Source of the DNA: Streptococcaceae bacterium
GTDB lineage: Bacteria; Bacillota; Bacilli; Lactobacillales; Streptococcaceae
Assembly: GCA_031270325.1 (NCBI GenBank)
Contig: JAISXW010000011.1
Location: forward strand, 80,221-144,220
Direction: 5' to 3'
Length of the DNA stretch: 64,000 nucleotides
Shown piece after piece: positions 46,275-56,001 of the stretch (positions are counted from its first letter, which is position 1; each line of letters begins with the position of its first letter). The notes under the pieces are model-generated. The model was not told the origin of the DNA and ran no database searches. It worked only from the letters and a program-made list of their open reading frames with translations. A program made the position numbers and the translations under genes.

Positions 46275-46781
46275 TTATTTTTTAGCGACAATTTCGATCA
46301 CGAATTGTAGCGGACCAGCGGAGTCTTCAGTCGGTGGTGTTTCACCATAGGCCAGATCGACTGGAATGGTTAATTTGTAAATGCCGCCGACCTTTTTACC
46401 TGCTAAGCCTTTTGTCCAACCGGGAATGACACCCGACAAAGGAAATTCGATTGGCGTTGTGTCACTATCGGCAGTTTTTTTAGTCGTGTCAAAGATGACA
46501 CCTTTAGCATTCCAGCCGGTGTAGTTAGCTTCAATCGTATCATTTTCAGAGATGACAGCACCTGTCCCAGCTTTGAGTTCTTCAACCTTGAGTTCAGTGG
46601 CTTTTTCAGCATCAAACTTCTTAGCTTTGACCAGTTTAGTGAACACTTGATAGTTATCTTGTGCGGTCTTGACCGGCTTTTCAGCAGACGGCTTGTTTGC
46701 GAAATAGACGAGTCCTAAAGCCACAGCTGCTGCTGCGAGTACAAGTAGGACAATGTGTGTGAGTTTATTTTTATTTTCCAT
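46275..46781 (-). CDS. membrane-anchored FKBP-type peptidyl-prolyl isomerase
   Basis: A 168-residue protein, start at 46781. An N-terminal helix (8-28) anchors it outside the cell or serves as a signal; residues 63-168 form the FKBP fold with VEELKAGTGAVI, NYTGWNAKGVIFD near 87, GVIPGWTKGLAGKKVGG near 118 and VDLAYGE near 140. It is likely to assist folding of exported proteins. Monocistronic on the minus strand. Confidence 0.9.
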   Translation of the reverse strand: MENKNKLTHIVLLVLAAAAVALGLVYFANKPSAEKPVKTAQDNYQVFTKLVKAKKFDAEKATELKVEELKAGTGAVISENDTIEANYTGWNAKGVIFDTTKKTADSDTTPIEFPLSGVIPGWTKGLAGKKVGGIYKLTIPVDLAYGETPPTEDSAGPLQFVIEIVAKK

Positions 46782-46887
46782 ACTTCATAGTTTACCACAA
46801 GCGTGCTAATTTTGACTAGCAAAAACCAATTTTTAAGTTTGGTTTTAAGCTTGGTTTAAAGAAAGCAATCATAATTTTCAGAAAACA

Positions 46888-46896
46888 TGCTATAAT
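46888..46896 (+). promoter_or_regulatory. extended -10 promoter of the amino-acid ABC operon
   Basis: TGC-TATAAT (hexamer 46891-46896). The 70-base leader contains GGTACT / AGTACC around a GCGC / GCGT inner stem. Confidence 0.6.
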
Positions 46897-46973
46897 TGAG
46901 TACAGAATATCTGAAAAAGAGGTACTGGTGCGCGTATGCGTGTTGAGAAGTACCGATCTTATAAAATGGAGAA

Positions 46974-47612
46974 GTGATGCCCTACATCTTAGAAATTTTA
47001 CCTCAACTATTAGATGGGCTAAAGTTGACTTTATTAGTCTTTGCCTTGACGCTCGTCTTATCGATTCCTTTTGGCATGTTATTGGCTTTCTTATTACGTG
47101 TGCCGGTCGTTAAATGGGTGGTCAACGGTTATGTTTGGATCATGCGGGGGACACCGCTCTTGGTTCAGTTGATTATCATCTTTTATGCGTTGCCAATGAT
47201 TGGCCCAACCTTGCCACGCTTTCCGGCAGCCTTGTTAGCCTTTACCTTGAACTATGCGGCTTATTTCGCTGAAATCTTCCGTGGTGGGATCAAGGCAGTG
47301 CCTAATGGTCAGTTAGAAGCTGCTAAAGTCTTGAAGTTAAGCAAATGGCAGACCATTCGCTATGTGCAGATTCCGCAAGTCGTCAAAATCGTCTTACCCT
47401 CAGTCTTTAATGAAGTTATCAATCTAGTCAAGGATTCTTCGTTGATTTATGTGGTTGGCTTAGGCGACTTACTACGAGCAGGGAAAATTGCCATGAGTCG
47501 TGATGTCTCATTGGTACCAATCATGACGGCTGCGTTGATTTATTTGATTTTAATCGGTGGCTTGACCATTATCTCGAAAAAAATTGAACAGCGCTTTGAT
47601 TACTATAAATAG
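46974..47612 (+). CDS. polar amino-acid ABC transporter permease
   Basis: A 212-residue HisM/GlnP-type permease with about five membrane helices. The cytoplasmic EAA loop is GQLEAAKVLKLSKWQTIRYV near 117-136, preceded by the RGTPLLVQL motif near 60. GGAG lies 5 bp before the ATG. First gene of a permease-ATPase-binding protein operon. The substrate may be cystine or another polar amino acid; this cannot be settled from sequence alone. Confidence 0.9.
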   Translation: MMPYILEILPQLLDGLKLTLLVFALTLVLSIPFGMLLAFLLRVPVVKWVVNGYVWIMRGTPLLVQLIIIFYALPMIGPTLPRFPAALLAFTLNYAAYFAEIFRGGIKAVPNGQLEAAKVLKLSKWQTIRYVQIPQVVKIVLPSVFNEVINLVKDSSLIYVVGLGDLLRAGKIAMSRDVSLVPIMTAALIYLILIGGLTIISKKIEQRFDYYK

Positions 47613-47620
47613 GAGGGGCT

Positions 47621-48262
47621 ATGTTAGAGCTTAAAAATATTGCCAAGCGATTTGGTGAGCAAGTGATTTTTGATGGCTTTGATTTGACACTCAAGAGCGG
47701 TCAAGTCGTGGCAATTGTCGGTCCTTCTGGTGGTGGCAAGACGACCTTGCTCAGAATGCTGGCAGGTTTAGAGACAATTGATGCGGGTCAAGTGATTTTT
47801 GATGGTGAAGCTATCGGGCTAGACGAGCTGATGACGCGGAATCTACTGGGCTTTGTCTTTCAAGATTTTCAACTGTTCCCACATATGACCGTCCTTGATA
47901 ACCTGACCTTATCGCCGATTAAAACGATGGCGGTGTCAAAAGCAGAGGCGCTTGCCAAAGCTGAGCAGTTGTTGACCAATCTCGAAGTCATCGAACAAAA
48001 GGATGCCTATCCTTATAGCTTGTCCGGTGGCCAAAAGCAACGGGTGGCTTTGGCGCGAGCGATGATGATTGATCCCAAAATCATTGGTTATGATGAACCG
48101 ACCTCAGCCCTTGACCCCGCCTTGCGTGATCAGGTCGCACAGTTGATTTTAGAAAACAAGAAACTCGGCATGACCCAGCTTGTCGTGACCCACGACATGA
48201 CCTTTGCCGAAAAGATTGCGGACGCGATTGTCAAGGTCAATGCCAAAATCGTTGAAAGATAA
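47621..48262 (+). CDS. polar amino-acid ABC transporter ATP-binding protein
   Basis: A 213-residue GlnQ-type ATPase: Walker A GPSGGGKTT near 34, Q loop FVFQDFQLFPHMTV near 85, signature SLSGGQKQRVALARA near 134, Walker [14 protein letters not shown] near 155 and switch His in VTHDM near 189. The Walker B aspartate is in the unusual context GYDEP. Eight bp after the permease and 10 bp before the binding protein. Confidence 0.93.
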   Translation: MLELKNIAKRFGEQVIFDGFDLTLKSGQVVAIVGPSGGGKTTLLRMLAGLETIDAGQVIFDGEAIGLDELMTRNLLGFVFQDFQLFPHMTVLDNLTLSPIKTMAVSKAEALAKAEQLLTNLEVIEQKDAYPYSLSGGQKQRVALARAMMIDPKIIGYDEPTSALDPALRDQVAQLILENKKLGMTQLVVTHDMTFAEKIADAIVKVNAKIVER

Positions 48263-48272
48263 AGGAGAAAAG

Positions 48273-49091
48273 ATGAACGTTAAGAAAATTATAGGACTGC
48301 TTGCTGTGCTGATTGCAGCAGTTAGCCTGTCGGCTTGTGGCAAAAAAGAGACAAAAGATGGCTGGCAAGCGATTCAAGATAAGAAAGAAGTGGTCATTGG
48401 CTTTGATAATACCTTTGTCCCAATGGGCTTCAAGGATGAAAATGGTCAAAACGTTGGCTTTGATATTGACCTTGCCAATGCTGTCTTCGCCAAGTACGGT
48501 GTCAAAGTTAAAATGCAGCCGATTGATTGGGACATGAAAGAAACGGAGTTGCAAAACAAGTCGATTGACTTGATTTGGAATGGCTATTCGGTGACCAAAG
48601 GGCGTGAGAAGAAGGTGTTGTTCACCACGCCTTATATGAAAAATGACCAAGTCCTTGTGACCAAAAAAGCGAGTAAAATCGCTAAGGTGTCGGATATGGT
48701 CAACAAGGCTTTAGGCGCGCAACAAGGGTCATCGGGCTATGATGCCTTTACCAGCCAGCCTAATATCTTAAAGGACAAGGTTAAAAACCATGACGCCACA
48801 CTTTATGATGATTTTAACTCAGCGTTATTGGATCTGAAAGCTGATCGGATTGATGGGCTCTTGATTGATAATGTCTATGCCCACTACTATTTGACTAAAA
48901 ACGGCGAGATTGGAGACTATCATATCATCCCGACGGGGTATCACTCAGAAGATTTTGCTGTCGGGGCTCGGAAATCAGATCAACAATTAGTAGCAGCCAT
49001 CAACAAAGCCTTTAAAACCTTACACGCAGATGGCGACTTCCAAAAAATCTCTCAAAAATGGTTTTCAGAAGACGTCTATCCTAGCAAATAA
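48273..49091 (+). CDS. amino-acid ABC transporter substrate-binding lipoprotein
   Basis: A 272-residue SBP_bac_3 protein. Type II signal peptide with lipobox LSAC (about 17-20) followed by GKKETKDGW; the binding fold shows VVIGFDNTFVPMGFKDENGQ near 39-58, VGFDIDLANAV and DLIWNGYSVTKGREKKV. The start is ATG 48273 with AAAGGAG; an in-frame upstream extension overlaps the ATPase and lacks a signal peptide. Probably anchored outside the membrane to feed the permease at 46974. Confidence 0.93.
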   Translation: MNVKKIIGLLAVLIAAVSLSACGKKETKDGWQAIQDKKEVVIGFDNTFVPMGFKDENGQNVGFDIDLANAVFAKYGVKVKMQPIDWDMKETELQNKSIDLIWNGYSVTKGREKKVLFTTPYMKNDQVLVTKKASKIAKVSDMVNKALGAQQGSSGYDAFTSQPNILKDKVKNHDATLYDDFNSALLDLKADRIDGLLIDNVYAHYYLTKNGEIGDYHIIPTGYHSEDFAVGARKSDQQLVAAINKAFKTLHADGDFQKISQKWFSEDVYPSK

Positions 49092-49124
49092 AAGCCTGCC
49101 GCCAGTTCTGCTGCCCAGCCTAAC

Positions 49125-49152
49125 AAGCAATCAGCTCCTTGATTGCTTTTTT
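49125..49152 (+). terminator. amino-acid ABC operon terminator
   Basis: AAGCAATCA / TGATTGCTT with a six-base loop and T run. Confidence 0.88.
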
Positions 49153-49330
49153 GCTGTCCTGCCTGTTGCTGTTTTGGAGAGGTATTCAGCACTTGTCCTA
49201 AAGGATTTGTTGTTTTTTGCAAAATAAAAGGCTCTTTTTTTGATTTTCTGGGGACAAGATGAGGGAGAGTAGGGCTGTTGTTTGACAAACTGCGAGCCCT
49301 TTGGGGACAGGCGTGAGACGATGGTGGCAA

Positions 49331-49430
49331 GTTCCCATGGGGAGTTAGGCAAATCCCCATGGGAGTTTAGGCAAATCCTCATGGGAGTTTAGACAAAGTC
49401 CCATGGGAAGTTGAACCAAGTTCCATGGTC
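49331..49430. repeat. array C3: about five 22-bp CCCATGGG units
   Basis: CCCATGGGAGTTTAGGCAAA and variants at 22-bp steps, intermediate between the unit types of C1 and C2. Confidence 0.88.
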
Positions 49431-49544
49431 ATGCTCAAAACACCGTAGGGACAAATGATCGGAGTCTTTTTGACCCACTGGCTTGCTTGTCTTGCCAAAT
49501 AGGTGGGAATGATCTAAAAACTCAAACTTTTTCTTGCTTTATGT

Positions 49545-49573
49545 TTGACAAATGCAGGACAAAACGATAAACT
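49545..49573 (+). promoter_or_regulatory. leu operon promoter
   Basis: Consensus TTGACA (49545-49550), 17 bp, TAAACT (49568-49573). Confidence 0.8.
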
Positions 49574-49608
49574 GTAATAAAAATATGAAAGGTTCTACGG
49601 TTGATCGA

Positions 49609-49659
49609 ATGAAAACGTCAAACACAAACTTGCGATTGTTGTTGAAGGGCACGCACTAA
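49609..49659 (+). CDS. leu operon leader peptide
   Basis: MKTSNTNLRLLLKGTH, with four Leu codons (TTG CGA TTG TTG TTG) near the end. The frame can also begin at ATG 49585 (24 residues). It lies about 35 bases after the expected transcript start and just before folded RNA and a terminator, the layout of amino-acid attenuation. No strong Shine-Dalgarno is seen before either ATG. Confidence 0.75.
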   Translation: MKTSNTNLRLLLKGTH

Positions 49660-49760
49660 GAGAGTTTCTCTTTTGGATCGTGTCCTGTTTGGCGTTCATT
49701 CATCAGGTAGGACAAGTTAGGCGTCTTACTGAAGTGGTGAGGCGCTTTTCTTTTATCATT
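49646..49760 (+). promoter_or_regulatory. leu attenuator
   Basis: AGGGCACG (49646-49653) pairs with CGTGTCCT (49679-49686), whose TGTCCT part can instead pair with AGGACA (49709-49714). The terminator is GCGTCTTACT / GGTGAGGCGC (49721-49745) followed by a T-rich tract. Ribosome stalling at the Leu codons would cover the first segment and switch the pairing. The full antiterminator cannot be proved by eye. Confidence 0.7.
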
Positions 49761-49877
49761 TTTAACTTAAAAGCCGTCATGTGCTAGTCTTGAGCCAACA
49801 ATTTGTTGACATCAGCGATGCCCGCCGAGTCAGTTCTAGCTAGTCATGTCTGTCATATCTAATGAGGAGATTATATC

Positions 49878-51443
49878 ATGCGTAAAATCGAATTTCTGGA
49901 CACCACACTTCGTGATGGTGAACAAACACCGGGTGTTAATTTTTCAATTAAAGAAAAAGTCGCGATAGCAAAACAACTCGAAAAGTGGGGGATTTCAGCG
50001 ATTGAAGCAGGCTTTCCGGCTGCCAGTCCGGATTCATTTGAAGCTGTCAAACAAATTGCCAACACGCTGACTCAAACAGCTGTCACAGGTCTTGCCAGAG
50101 CAGTCAAATCTGACATTGATACGGCGTATGAAGCATTGAAAGACGCTAAGTACCCACAAGTTCATGTCTTTATCGCGACTAGCCCAGTGCATATGCAGTA
50201 CAAACTCAAAAAGACACCTGAGCAAGTCATCGCCTCCATTACCGAACATGTCAGCTATGCTAAAAGTCTGTTTGAGGTGGTCGAGTTCTCGCCTGAGGAT
50301 GCGACACGAACTGATAAAGACTTTCTGCTTAAAGCTGTGCAAACGGCAGTTGATGCGGGTGCGACCTATATCAACATTCCGGATACAGTCGGCTTTACCA
50401 CGCCAAGCGAGTATTATCACACCTTTAAATTTTTGATTGATGAGGTGAAGTCTGACCGTGAGATCATCTTTAGCCCCCATTGTCATGATGATTTGGGTAT
50501 GGCGACTGCTAATACTTTAGCGGCGATAAAAGGTGGTGCTAATCGTGTCGAAGGAACGATCAACGGTATCGGCGAGCGTGCCGGCAATGTTGCCTTAGAG
50601 GAAGTTGCCGTTGCACTGGAAATTCGGAAAGATTACTATCAAGTCAGTTCAGACATTGTCTTGAATGAAACTTTTACAACGTCTGAACTGATTTCTCGTT
50701 TCTCTGGCATACCAATCCCTAAAAATAAGGCAGTCATCGGTGGCAATGCCTTTGCCCACGAGTCAGGGATTCATCAAGACGGCGTGCTTAAAAACCCAGA
50801 AACCTATGAAATCATCACACCCGAACTGGTCGGTGTCAAGAAAAATTCTCTGCCGCTTGGGAAACTCTCTGGTCGTCATGCTTTTGTTGAGAAGGTTTAC
50901 GAGCTTGGCTTCGATGATGTGACAGCCGATGAGCTTCAAGTGCTTTTTGCTAAATTCAAAACCTTGGCAGATAAGAAACATGAGATCACGGATACGGATA
51001 TTCGGGCCTTGGTGGCAGGAACGACAGTTGAAAATCCAGAAGGCTTCCAATTTGATCATCTCAGCATTGCCTCCAATGAAGACGGTACACAGACAGTGAC
51101 GATTAGCATGAGAAATGAGGGCGATGAAGTGTTGACAACGATTGCCCATGGCAGCGGTTCGGTAGAAGCAGCTTTCAATGCCATCGACAAGTTCTTTAAC
51201 CAAACGGTTAAATTGAGTAGCTATAATATTATGGCTGTGACGGAAGGCATCGATGCGCAGGCTGAGGTTCATGTCACAGTGGAAAATATCGACACAGGGA
51301 CGATTTTCAATGCCAGTGGTTTGGACTTCGATGTCTTGAGAGCGAGCGCAATTGCTTACTCAAACGCCAATACCCTTGTTCAACGTGAAAATGCGGGCAT
51401 TATTACTAAGAAGATTTCTGAAAAAGCGAATCCAGAAGGTTAG
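49878..51443 (+). CDS. leuA: 2-isopropylmalate synthase
   Basis: First committed enzyme of leucine synthesis, condensing acetyl-CoA with 2-oxoisovalerate. The 521-residue protein has [12 protein letters not shown] at 9-20, the metal-binding [11 protein letters not shown] near 199, [14 protein letters not shown] near 290, and the C-terminal LeuA dimer domain for leucine feedback (about 385-510). GAGGAG lies upstream of the ATG. First structural gene behind the leader. Confidence 0.97.
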   Translation: MRKIEFLDTTLRDGEQTPGVNFSIKEKVAIAKQLEKWGISAIEAGFPAASPDSFEAVKQIANTLTQTAVTGLARAVKSDIDTAYEALKDAKYPQVHVFIATSPVHMQYKLKKTPEQVIASITEHVSYAKSLFEVVEFSPEDATRTDKDFLLKAVQTAVDAGATYINIPDTVGFTTPSEYYHTFKFLIDEVKSDREIIFSPHCHDDLGMATANTLAAIKGGANRVEGTINGIGERAGNVALEEVAVALEIRKDYYQVSSDIVLNETFTTSELISRFSGIPIPKNKAVIGGNAFAHESGIHQDGVLKNPETYEIITPELVGVKKNSLPLGKLSGRHAFVEKVYELGFDDVTADELQVLFAKFKTLADKKHEITDTDIRALVAGTTVENPEGFQFDHLSIASNEDGTQTVTISMRNEGDEVLTTIAHGSGSVEAAFNAIDKFFNQTVKLSSYNIMAVTEGIDAQAEVHVTVENIDTGTIFNASGLDFDVLRASAIAYSNANTLVQRENAGIITKKISEKANPEG

Positions 51444-51524
51444 ATGTTATCATCTTCTTTCGGCGTCCAGTGACCAGTCAAGGCTGGTCGGAACGTCACA
51501 AGAACTGAGAGATAAGGAGAGAAT

Positions 51525-52562
51525 ATGACAAAAAAAATTGTAACCCTAGCAGGAGATGGGATAGGACCGGAAATCATGGCTGCTGGTCTGGAGGTCTTGG
51601 CAGCAGTCGCACCTAAGATTAACTTTGACTATCAAGTCGAAGCCAAGGATTTCGGTGGTGCCGCCATTGATCGCCAAGGTCATCCACTACCTGAGGCGAC
51701 ACTGGAGGCAGCCCAAGCAGCAGATGCTATTTTATTAGCAGCGATCGGCGGTCCGCAGTATAATGATGCGGCTGTTCGACCAGAACAGGGTCTGTTGGCC
51801 TTGCGAAAAGCTTTGGGGCTCTTTGCTAATATCCGTCCCGTCCAAATTTTCCCAGCTTTGCAACACCTATCACCACTGAAATCGGAAATTATCGCAGGTG
51901 TGGACTTTGTGGTTGTCCGTGAGCTGACGGGGGGGATTTACTTTGGGGAACATACGCTGAATGCGCGTGATGCTAGAGACATCAATGCTTACACGTATGA
52001 AGAAATTGATCGGATTATCAGAGTGGCATTTGAGCTTGCACGTGATCGCGGCAAAAAAGTGACCTCAGTCGATAAACAAAATGTGTTGGCGACCTCTAAA
52101 CTTTGGCGACTAGTCGCTGAGGAGGTCGCTAAAGATTACCCAGATGTGATCTTGGAGCATGCGCTGGTCGATAGCCTCGCCATGAAGATGATTACTAATC
52201 CAAGTGATTTTGATGTCATTGTCACTGAAAATCTCTTTGGGGATATCTTATCAGATGAATCAAGCGTCCTGCCGGGGACTTTGGGGGTAATGCCTTCAGC
52301 TTCTCATGCGGATAATGGTCCGTCGCTTTATGAACCGATTCATGGCTCAGCGCCTGATATTGCTGGCTTAGGAATTGCCAACCCAATCTCAATGATTTTG
52401 TCCGTGGCGATGATGCTACGTGAAAGTTTTGGCGAAATAGCTGGTGCCCAGTATATTGAGCATGCGGTGGATAAAACTTTGCGGGATGGTGTCTTGACCA
52501 AAGACTTGGGTGGGCAAGCCAGCCTATCTGAGATGACCGCGGCAATCATTGCGAACTTATGA
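51525..52562 (+). CDS. leuB: 3-isopropylmalate dehydrogenase
   Basis: Oxidatively decarboxylates 3-isopropylmalate with NAD. The 345-residue protein starts MTKKIVTLAGDGIGPEIM and has AAIGGPQYND near 72, RELTGGIYFGE near 135, and the metal-binding DILSDESSVLPGTLG near 243. AAGGAG precedes the ATG. The 81-bp gap from leuA contains a small GACCAG / CTGGTC hairpin. Overlaps the next gene by 4 bp. Confidence 0.97.
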   Translation: MTKKIVTLAGDGIGPEIMAAGLEVLAAVAPKINFDYQVEAKDFGGAAIDRQGHPLPEATLEAAQAADAILLAAIGGPQYNDAAVRPEQGLLALRKALGLFANIRPVQIFPALQHLSPLKSEIIAGVDFVVVRELTGGIYFGEHTLNARDARDINAYTYEEIDRIIRVAFELARDRGKKVTSVDKQNVLATSKLWRLVAEEVAKDYPDVILEHALVDSLAMKMITNPSDFDVIVTENLFGDILSDESSVLPGTLGVMPSASHADNGPSLYEPIHGSAPDIAGLGIANPISMILSVAMMLRESFGEIAGAQYIEHAVDKTLRDGVLTKDLGGQASLSEMTAAIIANL

Positions 52563-52828
52563 GCGGACAAACTTATTTAATCGGTCTATTGTTTGGCTGG
52601 AATCTAGTTGTTTTCGGCCTATATGCGGTGGATAAAAGTCGTGCAAAACGTGGCAAGTGGCGGATCAGCGAGCGGACATTACTGTTATCGGCAGTCTTGT
52701 TTGGTGGGCTTGGCGCCCTCCTCTCAGGCCATCTTTTTCATCATAAAACCAGAAAACTATATTTTCAAATCGTTTGGTGGCTAGGTGTGCTGATTGACGG
52801 CGTGGTCATCTTTGCCCTACTCAAATAG
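52559..52828 (+). CDS. DUF1294 small membrane protein
   Basis: An 89-residue protein with two or three membrane helices (about 5-22, 40-60, 66-86) and the family's YAVDKSRAKRGKWRISE segment. Function unknown. It overlaps leuB by 4 bp and therefore sits inside the leu operon, between leuB and leuC. Confidence 0.85.
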   Translation: MSGQTYLIGLLFGWNLVVFGLYAVDKSRAKRGKWRISERTLLLSAVLFGGLGALLSGHLFHHKTRKLYFQIVWWLGVLIDGVVIFALLK

Positions 52829-52830
52829 AA

Positions 52831-53119
52831 TAGAAAGCCCTTGAACGGCCGGAGGTTGCGAATGCCCCCGCTCCCGCTCGGACGCAGTAACAGGCACAGG
52901 TCGAGTTTCCAGCTGTCGCCAAACGACAGCGCAGAAAGCCTTTGAACAGCCAAAGGTTGCGAATGCCCCCGCTCGGACGAAGCGCTAGCGTAGGTCGAGT
53001 TTCCAGCTGTCGCCAAACGACAGCGCAGAAAGCCTTTGAGCAGCCAAAGGTTGCGAATGACCCCGCTCGGACGAAGCGCTAGCGTAGGTCGAGTTTCAAG
53101 AGGTTACAAAGTAATCTCG
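52831..53119 (+). repeat. three tandem structured repeats between leuB-DUF1294 and leuC
   Basis: Units of 101, 94 and 94 bp (52831-52931, 52932-53025, 53026-53119). Each runs CAGAAAGCC...GGTTGCGAATG...CTCGGACG...GGTCGAGTTTC and ends in a hairpin. In units 1 and 2 the hairpin is GCTGTCG / CGACAGC; in unit 3 it is GAGGTTAC / GTAATCTC: different sequence, same fold and place. The sequence after unit 3, CAGAAAGG, is both the start of a fourth unit and the leuC ribosome site. GC content is above the surroundings. Confidence 0.92.
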
Positions 53120-53137
53120 CAGAAAGGAATTAATAAA

Positions 53138-54511
53138 ATGGGACAAACAATTTTTGATAAGCTGTGGGATCGTCACGTCATTACAGGCGAAGTCGGCGAA
53201 CCACAACTCCTTTATGTGGATTTCCACATGATTCACGAGGTCACCAGTCCTCAAGCTTTTCAAGGGTTACGTGAAACCGGACGTCAAGTTCGTCGACCAG
53301 ATTTAACTTTTGGGACGACGGATCATAATGTACCAACTGTTGATATTTTCAACATTACGGATTTGATTTCTAAAAATCAGATCGACACACTGGCACGGAA
53401 TGTCAAAGAATTTGGCATTGATGCGGCAACTCATGGCTCTGATCGTCAGGGAATCGTGCATATGGTAGGTCCTGAAACAGGCAATTCACAACCCGGTAAA
53501 GTCATCGTTTGTGGGGACTCACATACGGCAACGCACGGTGCTTTTGGTGCCATTGCCTTTGGTATCGGGACCAGTGAGGTCGAGCACGTCTTTGCGACAC
53601 AAACGCTCTGGCAAGTGAAACCCAAGCAGATGAAAGTTGAGTTTATCGGTCAAGCTGCGAAAGGTGTCTACTCTAAAGACTTTATCCTTGCGCTTATTGC
53701 CAAATATGGCGTTGATGCCGGTGTCGGCTATGCGGTCGAATTTACGGGCGAAGCCATCGCCGCTCTGGAGATGGAAGAACGCATGACCATTTGTAATATG
53801 GCGATTGAGTTCGGCTCTAAAATGGGACTGATGAACCCCGACCAAAAAACTTATGACTATGTTAATGGGCGTGAGTTTGCACCGAAAGATATGGCAGCTG
53901 CGATTGCTGATTGGGAAACGCTACCGTCTGATGCGGATGCTGTCTATGATAAGGTGATTACGATTGATGTGTCTGAACTGGCACCGATGGTGACTTGGGG
54001 AACCAATCCTGAGATGGGGATTGAATTTACCGAAACCTTCCCAGAAATCAAAGACTTCAATGATGAGCGAGCTTACAACTATATGGATTTGAAACCGGGG
54101 GATAGGCCGACAGATATTGACCTCGGCTATGTCTTTATCGGCTCTTGTACCAATGCGCGTTTGAGTGACCTCAAGCTGGCAGCGGAGATTGTCAAAGGTC
54201 ATCAAATCTCTGATAAGCTGACAGCAATTGTCGTTCCGGGCAGCCGACCTGTCAAACAAGCGGCAGAGGCGCTAGGTCTGGACAAAATCTTCCTAGCAGC
54301 AGGATTTGAATGGCGGGAGCCGGGCTGCTCGATGTGTCTCGGCATGAACCCTGACCATGTGCCAGAGGGTGTCCACTGTGCATCAACATCGAACCGAAAC
54401 TTTGAGGGGCGTCAAGGTCACGGTGCAAGGACACATCTATGCAGTCCTGCGATGGCAGCACTTGCGGCGATTAACGGCAAATTTGTAGATGCAAGGGAGG
54501 CACTTGCCTAA
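53138..54511 (+). CDS. leuC: 3-isopropylmalate dehydratase large subunit
   Basis: Aconitase-type Fe-S enzyme isomerising 2- to 3-isopropylmalate, with LeuD. The 457-residue protein starts [14 protein letters not shown]; cluster cysteines are in [11 protein letters not shown] near 341 and [13 protein letters not shown] near 399. AGAAAGG precedes the ATG; an in-frame extension back to 53036 reads through the repeat and is not credible. leuD starts on the stop codon. Confidence 0.97.
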   Translation: MGQTIFDKLWDRHVITGEVGEPQLLYVDFHMIHEVTSPQAFQGLRETGRQVRRPDLTFGTTDHNVPTVDIFNITDLISKNQIDTLARNVKEFGIDAATHGSDRQGIVHMVGPETGNSQPGKVIVCGDSHTATHGAFGAIAFGIGTSEVEHVFATQTLWQVKPKQMKVEFIGQAAKGVYSKDFILALIAKYGVDAGVGYAVEFTGEAIAALEMEERMTICNMAIEFGSKMGLMNPDQKTYDYVNGREFAPKDMAAAIADWETLPSDADAVYDKVITIDVSELAPMVTWGTNPEMGIEFTETFPEIKDFNDERAYNYMDLKPGDRPTDIDLGYVFIGSCTNARLSDLKLAAEIVKGHQISDKLTAIVVPGSRPVKQAAEALGLDKIFLAAGFEWREPGCSMCLGMNPDHVPEGVHCASTSNRNFEGRQGHGARTHLCSPAMAALAAINGKFVDAREALA

Positions 54512-55101
54512 TGGAGAAGTTTACAGTTTATAAAGGCACAACTGTGCCACTCATGAATGACAACATTGATACCGACCAAATCATCCCGAAACAGTTTTTG
54601 AAAGCAACGGGAAAGACAGGATTTGGGAAAAATATGTTCTTTGAATGGCGTTATCTGAGCGATGGGGAAAGTGAAAATCCTGATTTTATCCTTAATCATC
54701 CCGAGTATCAACAGGCAACGATTTTGATTTCAGGGGATAACTTTGGTTCTGGTTCTTCTCGGGAACACGCTGCTTGGGCGATCAAAGATTATGGCTTTCG
54801 GGCGGTGATTGCCGGCTCATTTTCGGATATTCACTATAATAATGAGCTGAAGAATGGGATATTGCCCATCGTCCAACCACTTGAAAACCGAGAAATTTTG
54901 GCGGCATTATCACCTGATGAAGCCATTGAGATTGATTTACCTAATCAAGTCATTAGAACTTCAAAAGGAGACTTTGCCTTTGAGATTGACGCCGAATGGA
55001 AGCGCAAGCTCGTCAATGGCCTAGATGATATCGGTATCACGCTCCAATATGAAGAACTGATTGCCGCCTACGAACGTCAACGGCCAGCCTACTGGCAATA
55101 A
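54511..55101 (+). CDS. leuD: 3-isopropylmalate dehydratase small subunit
   Basis: Swivelling small subunit of the LeuCD isomerase. The 196-residue protein has [17 protein letters not shown] near 15-31 and the conserved [18 protein letters not shown] near 76-93. The ATG shares one base with the leuC stop. ilv genes do not follow: a terminator and array E come next. Confidence 0.97.
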   Translation: MEKFTVYKGTTVPLMNDNIDTDQIIPKQFLKATGKTGFGKNMFFEWRYLSDGESENPDFILNHPEYQQATILISGDNFGSGSSREHAAWAIKDYGFRAVIAGSFSDIHYNNELKNGILPIVQPLENREILAALSPDEAIEIDLPNQVIRTSKGDFAFEIDAEWKRKLVNGLDDIGITLQYEELIAAYERQRPAYWQ

Positions 55102-55108
55102 TCAAAAC

Positions 55109-55139
55109 AAAACCACTGAGGATCAGGCAGTGGTTTTTG
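55109..55139 (+). terminator. leu operon terminator
   Basis: AAAACCACTG / CAGTGGTTTT with a nine-base loop and T run. Confidence 0.9.
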
Positions 55140-55332
55140 TTTGGTTTTAAGGCAAGGTTTGCCGAGGAAACAAAATGAGTTTAAAACTGCGACGAGGCGG
55201 GCTTGGAAGCAGCTAACTGTCTCGCTCTTGTCTCTCTACCACAGCTCTTTTGAGCCAAAACGATCCACGTCACGATAAATTTAGTCTATCTGAGGGAGCG
55301 ACGTGTGTCCAATCAGTTTGCTGTGTCTGATG

Positions 55333-55906
55333 GTCTCGCTTTTAACTAGCTTATTCTCACTTTTAACGAGCTTGTCCTCACTTTTTTCTAGGATAACCTA
55401 GTGATTTACGAGACTGTCCTAGCTTTTTCGAGGAAGATCTCACTTTTTACTAGGATGTCCTAGCTTTTTCGAGGACGGTCTCACTTTTTACTAGAATGCC
55501 CTAGCTTTTTCTAGGATGTCCTAACTTTTTACTAGGACGTTTTCACTTTTTACGAGAACGTCCTCACTTTTTACTAGGACACTTTCACTTTTTACGAGAA
55601 CATCCTCGCTTTTTACTAGGACACTTTCACTTTTTACGAGAACGTCCTCACTTTTTACTAGGACGCTTTCACTTTTTGTGAGAACGTCCTTACTTTTTAC
55701 TAGGACGCTTTCACTTTTTGTGAAAATAGCCTCGCTTTTTACTAGGACGCTTTCACTTTTTACGAGAACATCCTCGCTTTTTCTAGGACACTTTCACTTT
55801 TTACGAGAATGCTCTCTCTTTTTACTAGGCTGCCCTCGCTTTCTACAAGCCTAACCTCGCTTTCAACGAGGTTGCCCTCGTGATCGAGTGCGGTTGTCGT
55901 GTCACA
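55333..55906. repeat. array E: about 27 units of 21 bp
   Basis: Two partly alternating unit types, GCTTTTTACTAGGACACTTT and ACTTTTTACGAGAACGTCCT, each with a T5 tract, at an exact 21-bp step. Outer units are more diverged (CTCACTTTTAACGAGCTTGT, CCTCGCTTTCAACGAGGTTG). A similar short trace lies at 13615-13677. Confidence 0.92.
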
Positions 55907-55973
55907 TACTACCTTGTCCCTGTCATGCGCAAGGGTTGCCAATCTTTTACTAACCCCCTCGTGCGATACTCTG

Positions 55974-56001
55974 TTGACAATCAAATGCGAAGGGATAGAA
56001 T
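55974..56001 (+). promoter_or_regulatory. promoter of the small membrane protein gene
   Basis: TTGACA (55974-55979), 16 bp, TAGAAT (55996-56001), followed by a leader of about 100 bases. Confidence 0.75.

Noticed and set aside
53036..53137. N-terminal extension of leuC to 53036
   Set aside because: It would be encoded by the third structured repeat, lacks a ribosome site, and the family starts at [10 protein letters not shown].
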